A stretch of 64,000 bases of DNA, from contig CBDBCK010000027.1 of the NCBI GenBank assembly GCA_965203345.1, positions 434,001 through 498,000 on the forward strand. The letters run 5' to 3'. The DNA comes from CBDBCK01 sp965203345. GTDB lineage: Bacteria > Chloroflexota > Dehalococcoidia > Lucifugimonadales > Lucifugimonadaceae. This document shows, in pieces, positions 53,283 to 60,588 of this stretch. The translations under genes and the position numbers were made by a program. The notes beneath the pieces were generated by a model that made no database searches, was not told where the DNA came from, and was given only the letters and a program-made list of their open reading frames with translations. Within the stretch, counting starts at the first letter, position 1; each line of letters opens with the position of its first letter.

Positions 53283-56200
53283 GTCTTCAGGTGAGACTGT
53301 AACGTTGTCCGATTCTGCTATTGCTCAACCTACGTTTACTTCACCGGTTGATCTTTCAAGAGACGCTGAGCTTTCGTTCACCCTAGTTGTGACAGATGAC
53401 ACTGACCAGACAAGTGCCATTTCGGATACAGTATTGATAACGGTTGAAGCGTCTAACCCTGCCGTGGTTGTGTCTTTCGTATCAGCTGATTATCAGGTAT
53501 CGGAAGGTGGTTCTGTGGAGGTTCTTGCAGTTCTGGATATAGTACCTCGTCGTTCGGTGTCTGTAAATGTATTAGCGAGCGGTTTGGGTGGAGCCACGGA
53601 AGATGACTACCGTTTGTCGGCCACTTCATTCACGTTTGGTCCTGAAGAGAGTGAAGCAACGCTTGATGTAACTGCGGTTGACGATCTGGCTGAGGAAGAC
53701 GGGGAGAGCGTATCTCTGGAGCTGATGATAGATCCTTCATCGTCCAATGTATCGTTGGGATCTCCGTCAACTGAGGAAGTGTTGATACTGGATGACGATG
53801 CAGCAGTTAATGAACGACCTGTATCGGATGCTGGCCCTGACCAGACAGTGGCAGAAGGTGTGTTGGTGACGTTAGACGGTAGCGGCAGTACGGATCCTGA
53901 AGGCGGTGCACTGTCATATTCCTGGGTTCAGGAGTCAGGTCAGCCTGTGACACTGTCCGATTCTGCTGTTGTTCAACCTACGTTTACTTCACCGGTTGAT
54001 CTTTCAAGAGACGCTGAGCTTTCGTTCACCCTAGTTGTGACAGATGACACTGACCAGACAAGTGCCTCTGATACAGTATTGATAACGGTTGAAGCGTCTA
54101 ATCCTGCTGTGGTTGTGTCTTTCGTACCATCTGATTACGAGGTATCGGAAGGTTCTTCTGTGTCAGTGGGTATAGTTCTGGATATGGTACCTCGTCGTTC
54201 GGTGTCTGTAAATGTACTAGCGAGCGGTTTGGGTGGAGCCACGGAAGATGATTACATTTTGTCCTTCAATTCATTCACGTTTGGTCCTGAAGAAAGAGAA
54301 GCAACGCTGGATGTAAGTGCGGTTGAGGATTCGGCTGATGAAGACGGAGAGAGGGTATCTCTGGAGCTGACGATAGATCCTTCATCGTCCAATGTATCGT
54401 TGGGATCTCAATCAACTGAGGAAGTGTTGATATTGGATGACGCTGCAGTAGTTAATGAACGACCTGTATCGGATGCTGGCCCTGACCAGACAGTGGCAGA
54501 AGGTGTGTTGGTGACGTTAGACGGTAGTGGCAGTACGGATCCTGAAGGCGGTGCACTGTCATATTCCTGGGTTCAGGAGTCAGGTCAGCCTGTGACACTG
54601 TCCGATTCTGCTGTTGTTCAACCTACGTTTACTTCCCCGGTTGATCTGTCAAGAGACGCTGAGCTTTCGTTCTCCCTCGTTGTGACAGATGACACTGGCC
54701 AGACAAGTGCGGTTTCGGATACAGTATTGATAACGGTTGAAGCGTCTAACCCTGCTGTGGTTGTGTCTTTCGTATCAGCTGATTATGAGGTATCGGAAGG
54801 ATCTTCAGTGCCAGTGGTTATAGTTCTGGATATAGTACCTCGTCGTTCGGTGTCTGTAAATGTATTAGCGAGCGGTTTGGGTGGAGCAACGGAAGATGAT
54901 TACAGTTTGTCGGCCACCTCATTCACGTTTGGTCCTGAAGGGAGAGAAGCAACGCTGGATGTAACTGCGGTTGACGATCTGGTTGACGAAGACGGGGAGA
55001 GGGTGTCTCTGGAGCTGATGATAGATCCTTCATCGTCCAATGTATCGTTGGGATCTCCGTCAACTGAGGAAGTATTGATATTGGATGACGATGAAGCAGT
55101 TACACCCCCTGTTGAACCTGTTGCGGTGTCAGTGTCATTCGGTGCTGCTCGTTACCAAGTAGAGACTGGCGGCATGGTACCGGTGACAGTATCTTTGGAC
55201 GCAGACCCTATTCAAAAGGTAACGATATCTGTATCAAGCAACCCTGCGATTGTGTCACTGAGTAGTGATGAGCTGGTATTCATGCCAGGGGCAAGTCGTG
55301 ATCAGGACCTGATGGTAACGGCGTTAGCGGTAGGCACAGCAACGTTGAGCTTTATTAATCTTCCTTCAGGCGTAACAGGGGGGACACCATCTACGGCGGT
55401 TATTGAGGTTACGGGTGCTCCTGTTGAACCTGTTGGGGTGTCAGTGTCATTCGGTGCATCTAGTTATACCGTCAGGGAAGGTGAAGAAATACCTGTGACA
55501 GTTATACTGGACATGGATCCTGGACGTGATGTGACGATAAGAATATTGGCAGACAACACTAATATCTCTTTGCGTACACAAGACGTAATGTTCCTGTCAG
55601 GTAGTGTTCTTACGATGGAGTTGAGGGTATCAGGTTCTGGCCAAGGTATGACTACTCTGAGCTTTGATACTCTTCCTGAAGGCGTGATACGAGGTACTCA
55701 TCCTACGACTAATATAATCATTCTTGACAGTGATGGCGGTGTTTGCAGTAGGACGGGGAAGGTAGCGGCAGCCCTTGCTCAGGTTTCAGCTGTTGATCAC
55801 TGTGCAGACGTTACCGCTGAGCACTTGATGGCGATAACGGATTTGGATCTGTCTATTATGTCAATAGAGAATCTGTCGGTTGGTGATTTTGCTGGTCTGA
55901 CGGCGTTAGAGGAACTGAACCTGGGCAACAACTTACTAGATACCTTGCCTGCTGATTTGTTTGCTGGTCTGGCGGCGTTAGAGGAACTGAACCTGGACAA
56001 CAACTCACTAGATACCTTGCCTGCTGGTTTGTTTGCTGGTCTGACGGCGTTAGAGAGGCTGTTATTGGATCACAACTCACTAGATACCTTGCCTGCTGGT
56101 TTGTTCAACGATCTGACGTTTTTGGGAACTCTAGATCTTTCCAACAACGCACTGTCGGAGTTGTCTTCAGATCTGTTCAGCTCTTTGACGAGGTTACAGC

Positions 56201-59200
56201 TCCTTGAGCTGGACAACAACGCCTTGATGGACTTACCTTCCGATATATTCACAGGGCTGGGTATGCTGGAACGTTTGTGGCTGAACAGTAACCGGTTCCA
56301 CTCTTTGCCCGCTGATATATTTATGGATCAAGCCGGACTGGCTATAGGTATAACACCTGGTAATATGTTGCGTTTGGATGACAACCCTTGGGACTTTGGA
56401 CTTTCCTCTACGGATGTATCTGTAGCAGAAGAAGCTGGAGCTGTAACCGTTATGGTTTCGCTTACGCATTCTTTGGACTATGACCTTGTGTTGAGTGTGT
56501 CAACTATAGCCGATACAGCAGGTAGTTCGGATTACACTTTGTTAGCTACGGAGTTGAGGATTCCTGCTGGCACACGTTCTGGGACGATCTCTGTATCTAT
56601 TGACGACGATACGGACTATGAAATGGCAGAGAGGTTTGAGGTGTTGTTCAGTGATGGTCCTGGGGTTCTGTCTGGTGGTTCCTTTGAAAGTGCCAGTTCG
56701 ACTTCCGAGGTAACCATTCTGGAGAGCGATGGTTCTGCTGTAACGGTGTCCTTTGAACAATCGGATTATGTTGTTGCGGAGGGTGCTTCTATGGAATTGT
56801 CGTTAGTTCTTGATAGACAGTCTGGTCGGACATTGGCGATAGGTGTGGAGACTCTCGAAGGCTCAACTACTTCCGCCGATTACGAAATACTTCCTGCTAC
56901 TGTAACGTTCGGACCTACTGAAACGGTTGTGACTATCACATTTGAAGCTGTGAATGACACTGTGGATGACGATGATGAGGTTGTAGTTCTGGGACTAGAC
57001 CTTACTGGTCTTCGTGGTGTGAGTGAAGGAACGCACGTGCCTGCGCGTGTGACTATAGAGGACGATGATGATCCTGAAGTATCTGTGTCATTTAGAACTT
57101 CTACTTATGAGCTATCGGAGGAATCGTCACCAATGCCCGTAGAGGTGATATTAAGTGCGGATCCTGAGAGGACGTTGGTGGTATCTATAGCCGTCACGGG
57201 AGACGCTGCTTCATCATTGATGGGGATTCCAGAATCATTAACGTTTATGGCAGGTGGTGCCGTTATCCAAAGCTTCACAGTTACTGCCTCGGATGACGCT
57301 AACTTGATCGATGAACAGGTGGTACTGATGTTGAGTGTTCCTGCGGAAGATACTCGTGCTGATGTAGGGGATCCTGGGACCACAACGTTGAGTGTGCTGG
57401 ATAACGACATACCTAGCGTGGAGGTGTCATTCGGACAGGACATTTACATATTGCCTGAGGGCGGTATGGTGTCATTATTTGTGAACTTGAGCGAGCCCCC
57501 CCTCCGTGACGTTGAGATATCGGTATCAAGTACTGGGGACGTTTCAGACATTGCTGAGACTATTCCAACGACAATAACGTTTGCAGCGGATGCGACGAGG
57601 GCTGTTGTTACATTGACCGGTATATCAGAGGAAGAGGATGACGATGACAAGAGCGTAACGCTGTCCTTGGATGCTACTGATCTTCCACGCGGGTTTTCAG
57701 TCGTTACTCCTTCGATTACGACTGTGATGATAGAAGACGATGATGATCCTGAAGTATCTGTGTCATTTGAAGCTACTACTTATGAGCTATCGGAGGGATC
57801 GTCATCAATGCCCATAAGTGTGATATTAAGTGCGGATCCTGAGAGGACGTTGGTGGTATCTATAGCCGTCACGGGAGGCGATGCTGCATCATTGATGGGG
57901 ATTCCAGAATCATTAACGTTTATGGCAGGTGGTGACGTTGTCCAAAGCTTCACAATTACTGCCCCGAATGACACTAACTCGATCGATGAACAGGTGGTAC
58001 TGATGTTGAGTGTTCCTGCGGAAGATACTCGTGCTGGTGTAGGGGATCCTGGGACCACAACGTTGAGTGTGCTGGATGACGACATACCTAGCGTGGAGGT
58101 GTCATTCGGACAGGACATTTACATATTGCCTGAGGGCGGTATGGTGTCATTATTTGTGAACTTGAGCGAGCCCCCCCTCCGTAACGTTGAGATATCGATA
58201 TCAAGTACTGAGGACGTTTCAGACATTGCTGATATTCCAACGACAATAATGTTTGCAGCGGATGCGACGAGGGCTGTTGTTACATTGACCGGTATACCAG
58301 AGGAAGAGGATGACGATGACAAGAGCGTAACGCTGTCCTTGGATGCTACTGATCTTCCACGCGGGTTTTCAGTCGTTACTCCTTCGACTACGACTGTGAT
58401 GATAGAAGACGATGATGATCCTGAAGTATCTGTGTCGTTTGGCCGTTCCCGTTATGTTGTGCCTGAAGATGGGGAAGTAACTATACCAGTAACCCTGAAT
58501 GTGGATCCTGAGCGTATATTGACGATAGCTATAGAGGCTTCTGGAGAAGGTGGCGCAGATTCTTCAGACTACAGTTTGTCTCCTACTTCATTGATGTTTA
58601 GTCCTGGCGTTACCTCTGGGAACGTCATTGTAACTGCGACGGACGATGACGTAGACGATGATGATGAGAATGTGCGCCTGAGCTTTGGGCCTCTTCCCGC
58701 TATGGTGAACAATGGCGATCACGTGAATGCAATAGTGTCTATAACTGATAACGACGATCCTTTGGTATCTGTGTCGTTTGGCTCTTCCAGTTATGTTGTG
58801 TCTGAAGGTGGGGAAGTAACTATACCAGTAACGCTGGATGTGGATCCTGAGCGTATATTGACGATAGCTATAGAGGCTTCTGGAGAGGGTGGCGCAGCTT
58901 CTTCAGACTACAGTTTGTCTCCTACTTCATTGGTGTTTAGTCCTGGCGTTACCTCCAGGAACGTCACTGTAACGGTACGGGACAATGATATAGATGATGA
59001 TGGCAAGAGTGTGCGCCTGAGCTTTGGGCCTCTTCCCGCTATGGTGATAGAGGGTTCCAATCGGACTGCTGCTGCAGTGTCGATATCTGATGACGATGTG
59101 CCTGAAGTGTCGGTGTCGTTCGACTCTAACGCTTACAGCGTGTCGGAAGGTAAGGCTATAACAGTGATGGTAACTCTAACTGTTGCTCCGGAACGTACTG

Positions 59201-60030
59201 TTACGATATCGTTAGACGTTGTGCGTAATGCGGGTGCTTCAACCTCTGACTACATGTTGTCTGCTACATCACTAACCTTCTCTCCTGGAGAAAGTATGAA
59301 GAGTATCACTTTGAGTGCTGCACAAGATACTTTTAACGACGATGATGAGAACCTGAGTCTGAGCTTTGTCAGGCCTCTTCCCGATATGGTGAACAATGGC
59401 GATCACGTGAATGCGGTAGTGTCTATAGTTGACGATGACGTGCCGTCCACCGGCGGACGACCCGGTTCCGGTGGACAGCCCGGTTCCGGTGGACAGCCCG
59501 GTTCCGGTACTCCCGATGATACCGGTGGTCGTGGATCTATAGAGGTACAGTTTGGCTCTACTCGTTACAGTGTGCTTGAGGGATCCTTTGTAAGTGTTAC
59601 AGTGAGACTTACCCGAACTCCTGGCACCACGATAAATATACCGATAAGACTGGTCGGAGGTACCGCTAGTGAGGATGATTACTATCTCAGCGATATTCCG
59701 GATGAGTTACAGTTCAACTCCCATCAAACCATTCGCAGCTTCACGGTTAGAGCAAGGCCTGATATTGTGATTGACGATGGCGAGACGATTGAACTGAGCT
59801 TGAGTGCTCGTAACGGTGTAGACAGGTGCATTCTCCCTTGTACAACAACCTTGACTATCCTTGAGCCGGTAGACGATGATGATACCGTTCGCCGTGGTCT
59901 GCTTCCGCCTACGGGTGGTGTATCCTTGTCTACGTTGTGGCTTGTAAGTCTGTTTGCCGGGGGTGTTGTACTGCTGCTGCTCAGTGCAGGGATGCTTAGA
60001 CTCTCATTCCGCCGGAATCATGATAAATAG
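53206..60030 (+). CDS. C-terminal part of the giant surface protein, with LPXTG-type anchor
   Basis: This frame carries on the upstream protein after a 28-nt insertion. The GTG at 53206 overlaps the upstream frame and encodes out-of-frame sequence for about 16 residues, so it is not a believable start; recognisable domains resume at about 53284. Order: the rest of a PKD-like domain, two more PKD/Calx-beta units to about 55100, Ig-like and Calx-like domains (55120-55730), a two-Cys N-cap with six LRRs (55744-56400), then at least nine Calx-beta domains (to about 59445). After these come a Gly/Pro-rich linker, a last Calx-like domain with a Cys pair (RCILPC), and LPPTGG (residue 2233 of this frame) followed by a hydrophobic segment and the tail RRNHDK. 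The ending matches a sortase-dependent wall-anchoring signal. Its domains are less alike than those upstream, and lysine reappears (about eight residues). The alternative is a separate protein that has lost its signal peptide, which is less likely. Confidence 0.9.
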   Translation: MVVRILKAVRCHIRGFEATLDVSAVESSGETVTLSDSAIAQPTFTSPVDLSRDAELSFTLVVTDDTDQTSAISDTVLITVEASNPAVVVSFVSADYQVSEGGSVEVLAVLDIVPRRSVSVNVLASGLGGATEDDYRLSATSFTFGPEESEATLDVTAVDDLAEEDGESVSLELMIDPSSSNVSLGSPSTEEVLILDDDAAVNERPVSDAGPDQTVAEGVLVTLDGSGSTDPEGGALSYSWVQESGQPVTLSDSAVVQPTFTSPVDLSRDAELSFTLVVTDDTDQTSASDTVLITVEASNPAVVVSFVPSDYEVSEGSSVSVGIVLDMVPRRSVSVNVLASGLGGATEDDYILSFNSFTFGPEEREATLDVSAVEDSADEDGERVSLELTIDPSSSNVSLGSQSTEEVLILDDAAVVNERPVSDAGPDQTVAEGVLVTLDGSGSTDPEGGALSYSWVQESGQPVTLSDSAVVQPTFTSPVDLSRDAELSFSLVVTDDTGQTSAVSDTVLITVEASNPAVVVSFVSADYEVSEGSSVPVVIVLDIVPRRSVSVNVLASGLGGATEDDYSLSATSFTFGPEGREATLDVTAVDDLVDEDGERVSLELMIDPSSSNVSLGSPSTEEVLILDDDEAVTPPVEPVAVSVSFGAARYQVETGGMVPVTVSLDADPIQKVTISVSSNPAIVSLSSDELVFMPGASRDQDLMVTALAVGTATLSFINLPSGVTGGTPSTAVIEVTGAPVEPVGVSVSFGASSYTVREGEEIPVTVILDMDPGRDVTIRILADNTNISLRTQDVMFLSGSVLTMELRVSGSGQGMTTLSFDTLPEGVIRGTHPTTNIIILDSDGGVCSRTGKVAAALAQVSAVDHCADVTAEHLMAITDLDLSIMSIENLSVGDFAGLTALEELNLGNNLLDTLPADLFAGLAALEELNLDNNSLDTLPAGLFAGLTALERLLLDHNSLDTLPAGLFNDLTFLGTLDLSNNALSELSSDLFSSLTRLQLLELDNNALMDLPSDIFTGLGMLERLWLNSNRFHSLPADIFMDQAGLAIGITPGNMLRLDDNPWDFGLSSTDVSVAEEAGAVTVMVSLTHSLDYDLVLSVSTIADTAGSSDYTLLATELRIPAGTRSGTISVSIDDDTDYEMAERFEVLFSDGPGVLSGGSFESASSTSEVTILESDGSAVTVSFEQSDYVVAEGASMELSLVLDRQSGRTLAIGVETLEGSTTSADYEILPATVTFGPTETVVTITFEAVNDTVDDDDEVVVLGLDLTGLRGVSEGTHVPARVTIEDDDDPEVSVSFRTSTYELSEESSPMPVEVILSADPERTLVVSIAVTGDAASSLMGIPESLTFMAGGAVIQSFTVTASDDANLIDEQVVLMLSVPAEDTRADVGDPGTTTLSVLDNDIPSVEVSFGQDIYILPEGGMVSLFVNLSEPPLRDVEISVSSTGDVSDIAETIPTTITFAADATRAVVTLTGISEEEDDDDKSVTLSLDATDLPRGFSVVTPSITTVMIEDDDDPEVSVSFEATTYELSEGSSSMPISVILSADPERTLVVSIAVTGGDAASLMGIPESLTFMAGGDVVQSFTITAPNDTNSIDEQVVLMLSVPAEDTRAGVGDPGTTTLSVLDDDIPSVEVSFGQDIYILPEGGMVSLFVNLSEPPLRNVEISISSTEDVSDIADIPTTIMFAADATRAVVTLTGIPEEEDDDDKSVTLSLDATDLPRGFSVVTPSTTTVMIEDDDDPEVSVSFGRSRYVVPEDGEVTIPVTLNVDPERILTIAIEASGEGGADSSDYSLSPTSLMFSPGVTSGNVIVTATDDDVDDDDENVRLSFGPLPAMVNNGDHVNAIVSITDNDDPLVSVSFGSSSYVVSEGGEVTIPVTLDVDPERILTIAIEASGEGGAASSDYSLSPTSLVFSPGVTSRNVTVTVRDNDIDDDGKSVRLSFGPLPAMVIEGSNRTAAAVSISDDDVPEVSVSFDSNAYSVSEGKAITVMVTLTVAPERTVTISLDVVRNAGASTSDYMLSATSLTFSPGESMKSITLSAAQDTFNDDDENLSLSFVRPLPDMVNNGDHVNAVVSIVDDDVPSTGGRPGSGGQPGSGGQPGSGTPDDTGGRGSIEVQFGSTRYSVLEGSFVSVTVRLTRTPGTTINIPIRLVGGTASEDDYYLSDIPDELQFNSHQTIRSFTVRARPDIVIDDGETIELSLSARNGVDRCILPCTTTLTILEPVDDDDTVRRGLLPPTGGVSLSTLWLVSLFAGGVVLLLLSAGMLRLSFRRNHDK
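53254..53281 (+). other. 28-nt ectopic repeat insertion causing frameshift
   Basis: In every other PKD-like unit the codons for SYSWV are followed by CAG and then the GSGE-type loop. Here, after TTC at 53253, 28 extra nucleotides appear before AG-TCTTCAGG resumes. The inserted bases match the Calx-beta segment that encodes EATLDVSAVE elsewhere (for example around 51118). Because 28 is not a multiple of 3, the upstream frame hits TGA at 53280 and the rest of the protein moves to another frame. The cause is either recombination or slippage between repeats in the cell, or a chimeric assembly join; the sequence alone cannot decide. Confidence 0.85.
53284..55100 (+). repeat. PKD/Calx-beta array 8 (1 broken and 2 complete units)
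   Basis: The PKD domain started at about 53152 is interrupted by the frameshift and continues from 53284. Two complete units follow, with PKD starts near 53828 and 54474. Both carry the VQESGQPVTLSDSAVVQ variant. Confidence 0.85.
55744..56400 (+). repeat. LRR block 11 (about 6 repeats, divergent)
   Basis: A Cys N-cap (VCSRTGKVAAAL, DHCADVTAEHL) and about six LRRs (LDTLPAGLFAGLTALEELNLDNN) end in NPWDFGL. Its wording and codon choice differ from blocks 1-10, so it has stayed outside the homogenisation. Confidence 0.9.
57070..58416 (+). repeat. Tandem duplication of a two-Calx-beta unit (675 + 672 nt)
   Basis: The segment 57070-57744 recurs almost unchanged at 57745-58416. Each copy encodes two Calx-beta domains (YELSEESSPMPVEVIL / YILPEGGMVSLFVNL). 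The second copy is one codon shorter (DIPTT against ETIPTT). Two further Calx-beta domains that are near-copies of each other follow, at about 58417-59100. Confidence 0.9.
59452..59508 (+). repeat. Gly/Pro-rich linker with 18-bp tandem repeat
   Basis: An 18-bp unit (CCCGGTTCCGGTGGACAG) occurs twice at 59461-59496, with a partial third copy to 59508. It encodes PGSGGQ repeats. It is a flexible, G+C-rich stretch before the last folded domain and the anchor, as expected for a wall-spanning or hinge segment. Confidence 0.8.
59902..60027 (+). other. LPXTG-type cell-wall sorting signal
   Basis: LPPTGG is encoded at 59902-59919. It is followed by a short polar stretch, a hydrophobic segment (about LWLVSLFAGGVVLLLLSAGM) and a basic end (RLSFRRNHDK) just before the TAG. 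This three-part layout is the classic sortase substrate signal, in which sortase cleaves between T and G. No sortase gene is in the window. Confidence 0.8.
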
Positions 60031-60074
60031 CTGACTGCTGACGTCAATCGTTCTATCAGTAAATTACCCATATA
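60031..60074 (+). other. 44-nt gap between giant gene and nuoE-like gene; no terminator seen
   Basis: The gap holds an 8-bp palindrome (TGACGTCA, 60039-60046) but no stem-loop followed by a T run. I see no clear promoter and no good ribosome-binding site before the GTG at 60075. Read-through from the giant gene is therefore possible. Confidence 0.5.
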
Positions 60075-60560
60075 GTGGTTGATCAACTTGAGACTTCTGG
60101 AGATCTTACGCGGAAGGTGATTATAGATGCTCTTGAGTCTCAACGGCAACCTACAAAGACGGTTCTTTCTTGTCTTTTGGCTATCTCTGACGCGCTTCAT
60201 TATTTACCTGACGAAGCTATAAAGGAGACCGCTCATTTTTGCGGAGTTACGCTAAACGAAGTTTGGAACGTTGCGGATTTCTACACGAACTTTCGCTTCA
60301 CACCTCCAGGTCGGAACCTCCTGGAGGTGTGTTGGGGTCCTGCTTGCCACGTAATGGGTGCTCAAGTGATATTGCAGATGGTTCAGAGCACCTTGAATCT
60401 TGACGGTGAAGGTGAGACAGCGGATGGTGGAGTTACCTTGAAATATAATAATACTTGCCTAGGAGCTTGTGCACATGCTCCCGTCATATCTGTAAACCAT
60501 AGTCTCATTGGACGTGTTACCCCTGAGAGCGCATCTGAAACGGCTTCAACACTACTTTGA
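60075..60560 (+). CDS. nuoE: NADH dehydrogenase-type 24 kDa subunit (NuoE family)
   Basis: This protein of 161 residues is the right size for NuoE, the thioredoxin-fold [2Fe-2S] subunit that partners NuoF in the electron-input module of complex I and of related hydrogenases and formate dehydrogenases. An N-terminal helical part (to about residue 75, with the LPDEAIKETAHFCGV and VADFYTNF signatures) leads to the cluster domain. All four ligands are present: Cys86 and Cys91 (CWGPAC), and Cys128 and Cys132 (CLGAC). It is a soluble, cytoplasmic protein with no signal peptide. GTG at 60075 is chosen because it gives a normal-length N-terminal region. The nuoF-like gene starts 28 nt after its stop, so the two are probably co-transcribed. 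No hydrogenase or formate dehydrogenase gene is next to it, so its complex cannot be named from context. Confidence 0.92.
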   Translation: MVDQLETSGDLTRKVIIDALESQRQPTKTVLSCLLAISDALHYLPDEAIKETAHFCGVTLNEVWNVADFYTNFRFTPPGRNLLEVCWGPACHVMGAQVILQMVQSTLNLDGEGETADGGVTLKYNNTCLGACAHAPVISVNHSLIGRVTPESASETASTLL

Positions 60561-60588
60561 ACCGAGTCCGTATCGTCTGACTATCCTA

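Noticed and set aside
53206..53253. GTG at 53206 as a true start of a separate 2,274-residue protein
   Set aside because: The first 16 residues are an out-of-frame reading of a PKD repeat, with no signal peptide or ribosome-binding site; the domain resumes in mid-fold.
53280..53282. TGA as a recoded (selenocysteine or readthrough) codon
   Set aside because: After the TGA the same frame does not continue the PKD domain; the frame changes because of a 28-nt insertion, which explains the stop fully.
1..60030. RTX adhesin secreted by a type I system, or an autotransporter
   Set aside because: No GGxGxDxxx nonapeptide repeats and no C-terminal beta-barrel are seen; the end is an LPXTG-type anchor.
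60508..60588. Upstream ATG at 60508 as start of the nuoF-like gene
   Set aside because: It would overlap nuoE by 53 nt and adds 27 residues without similarity to the family; ATG 60589 gives the usual start just before the thioredoxin-like domain.
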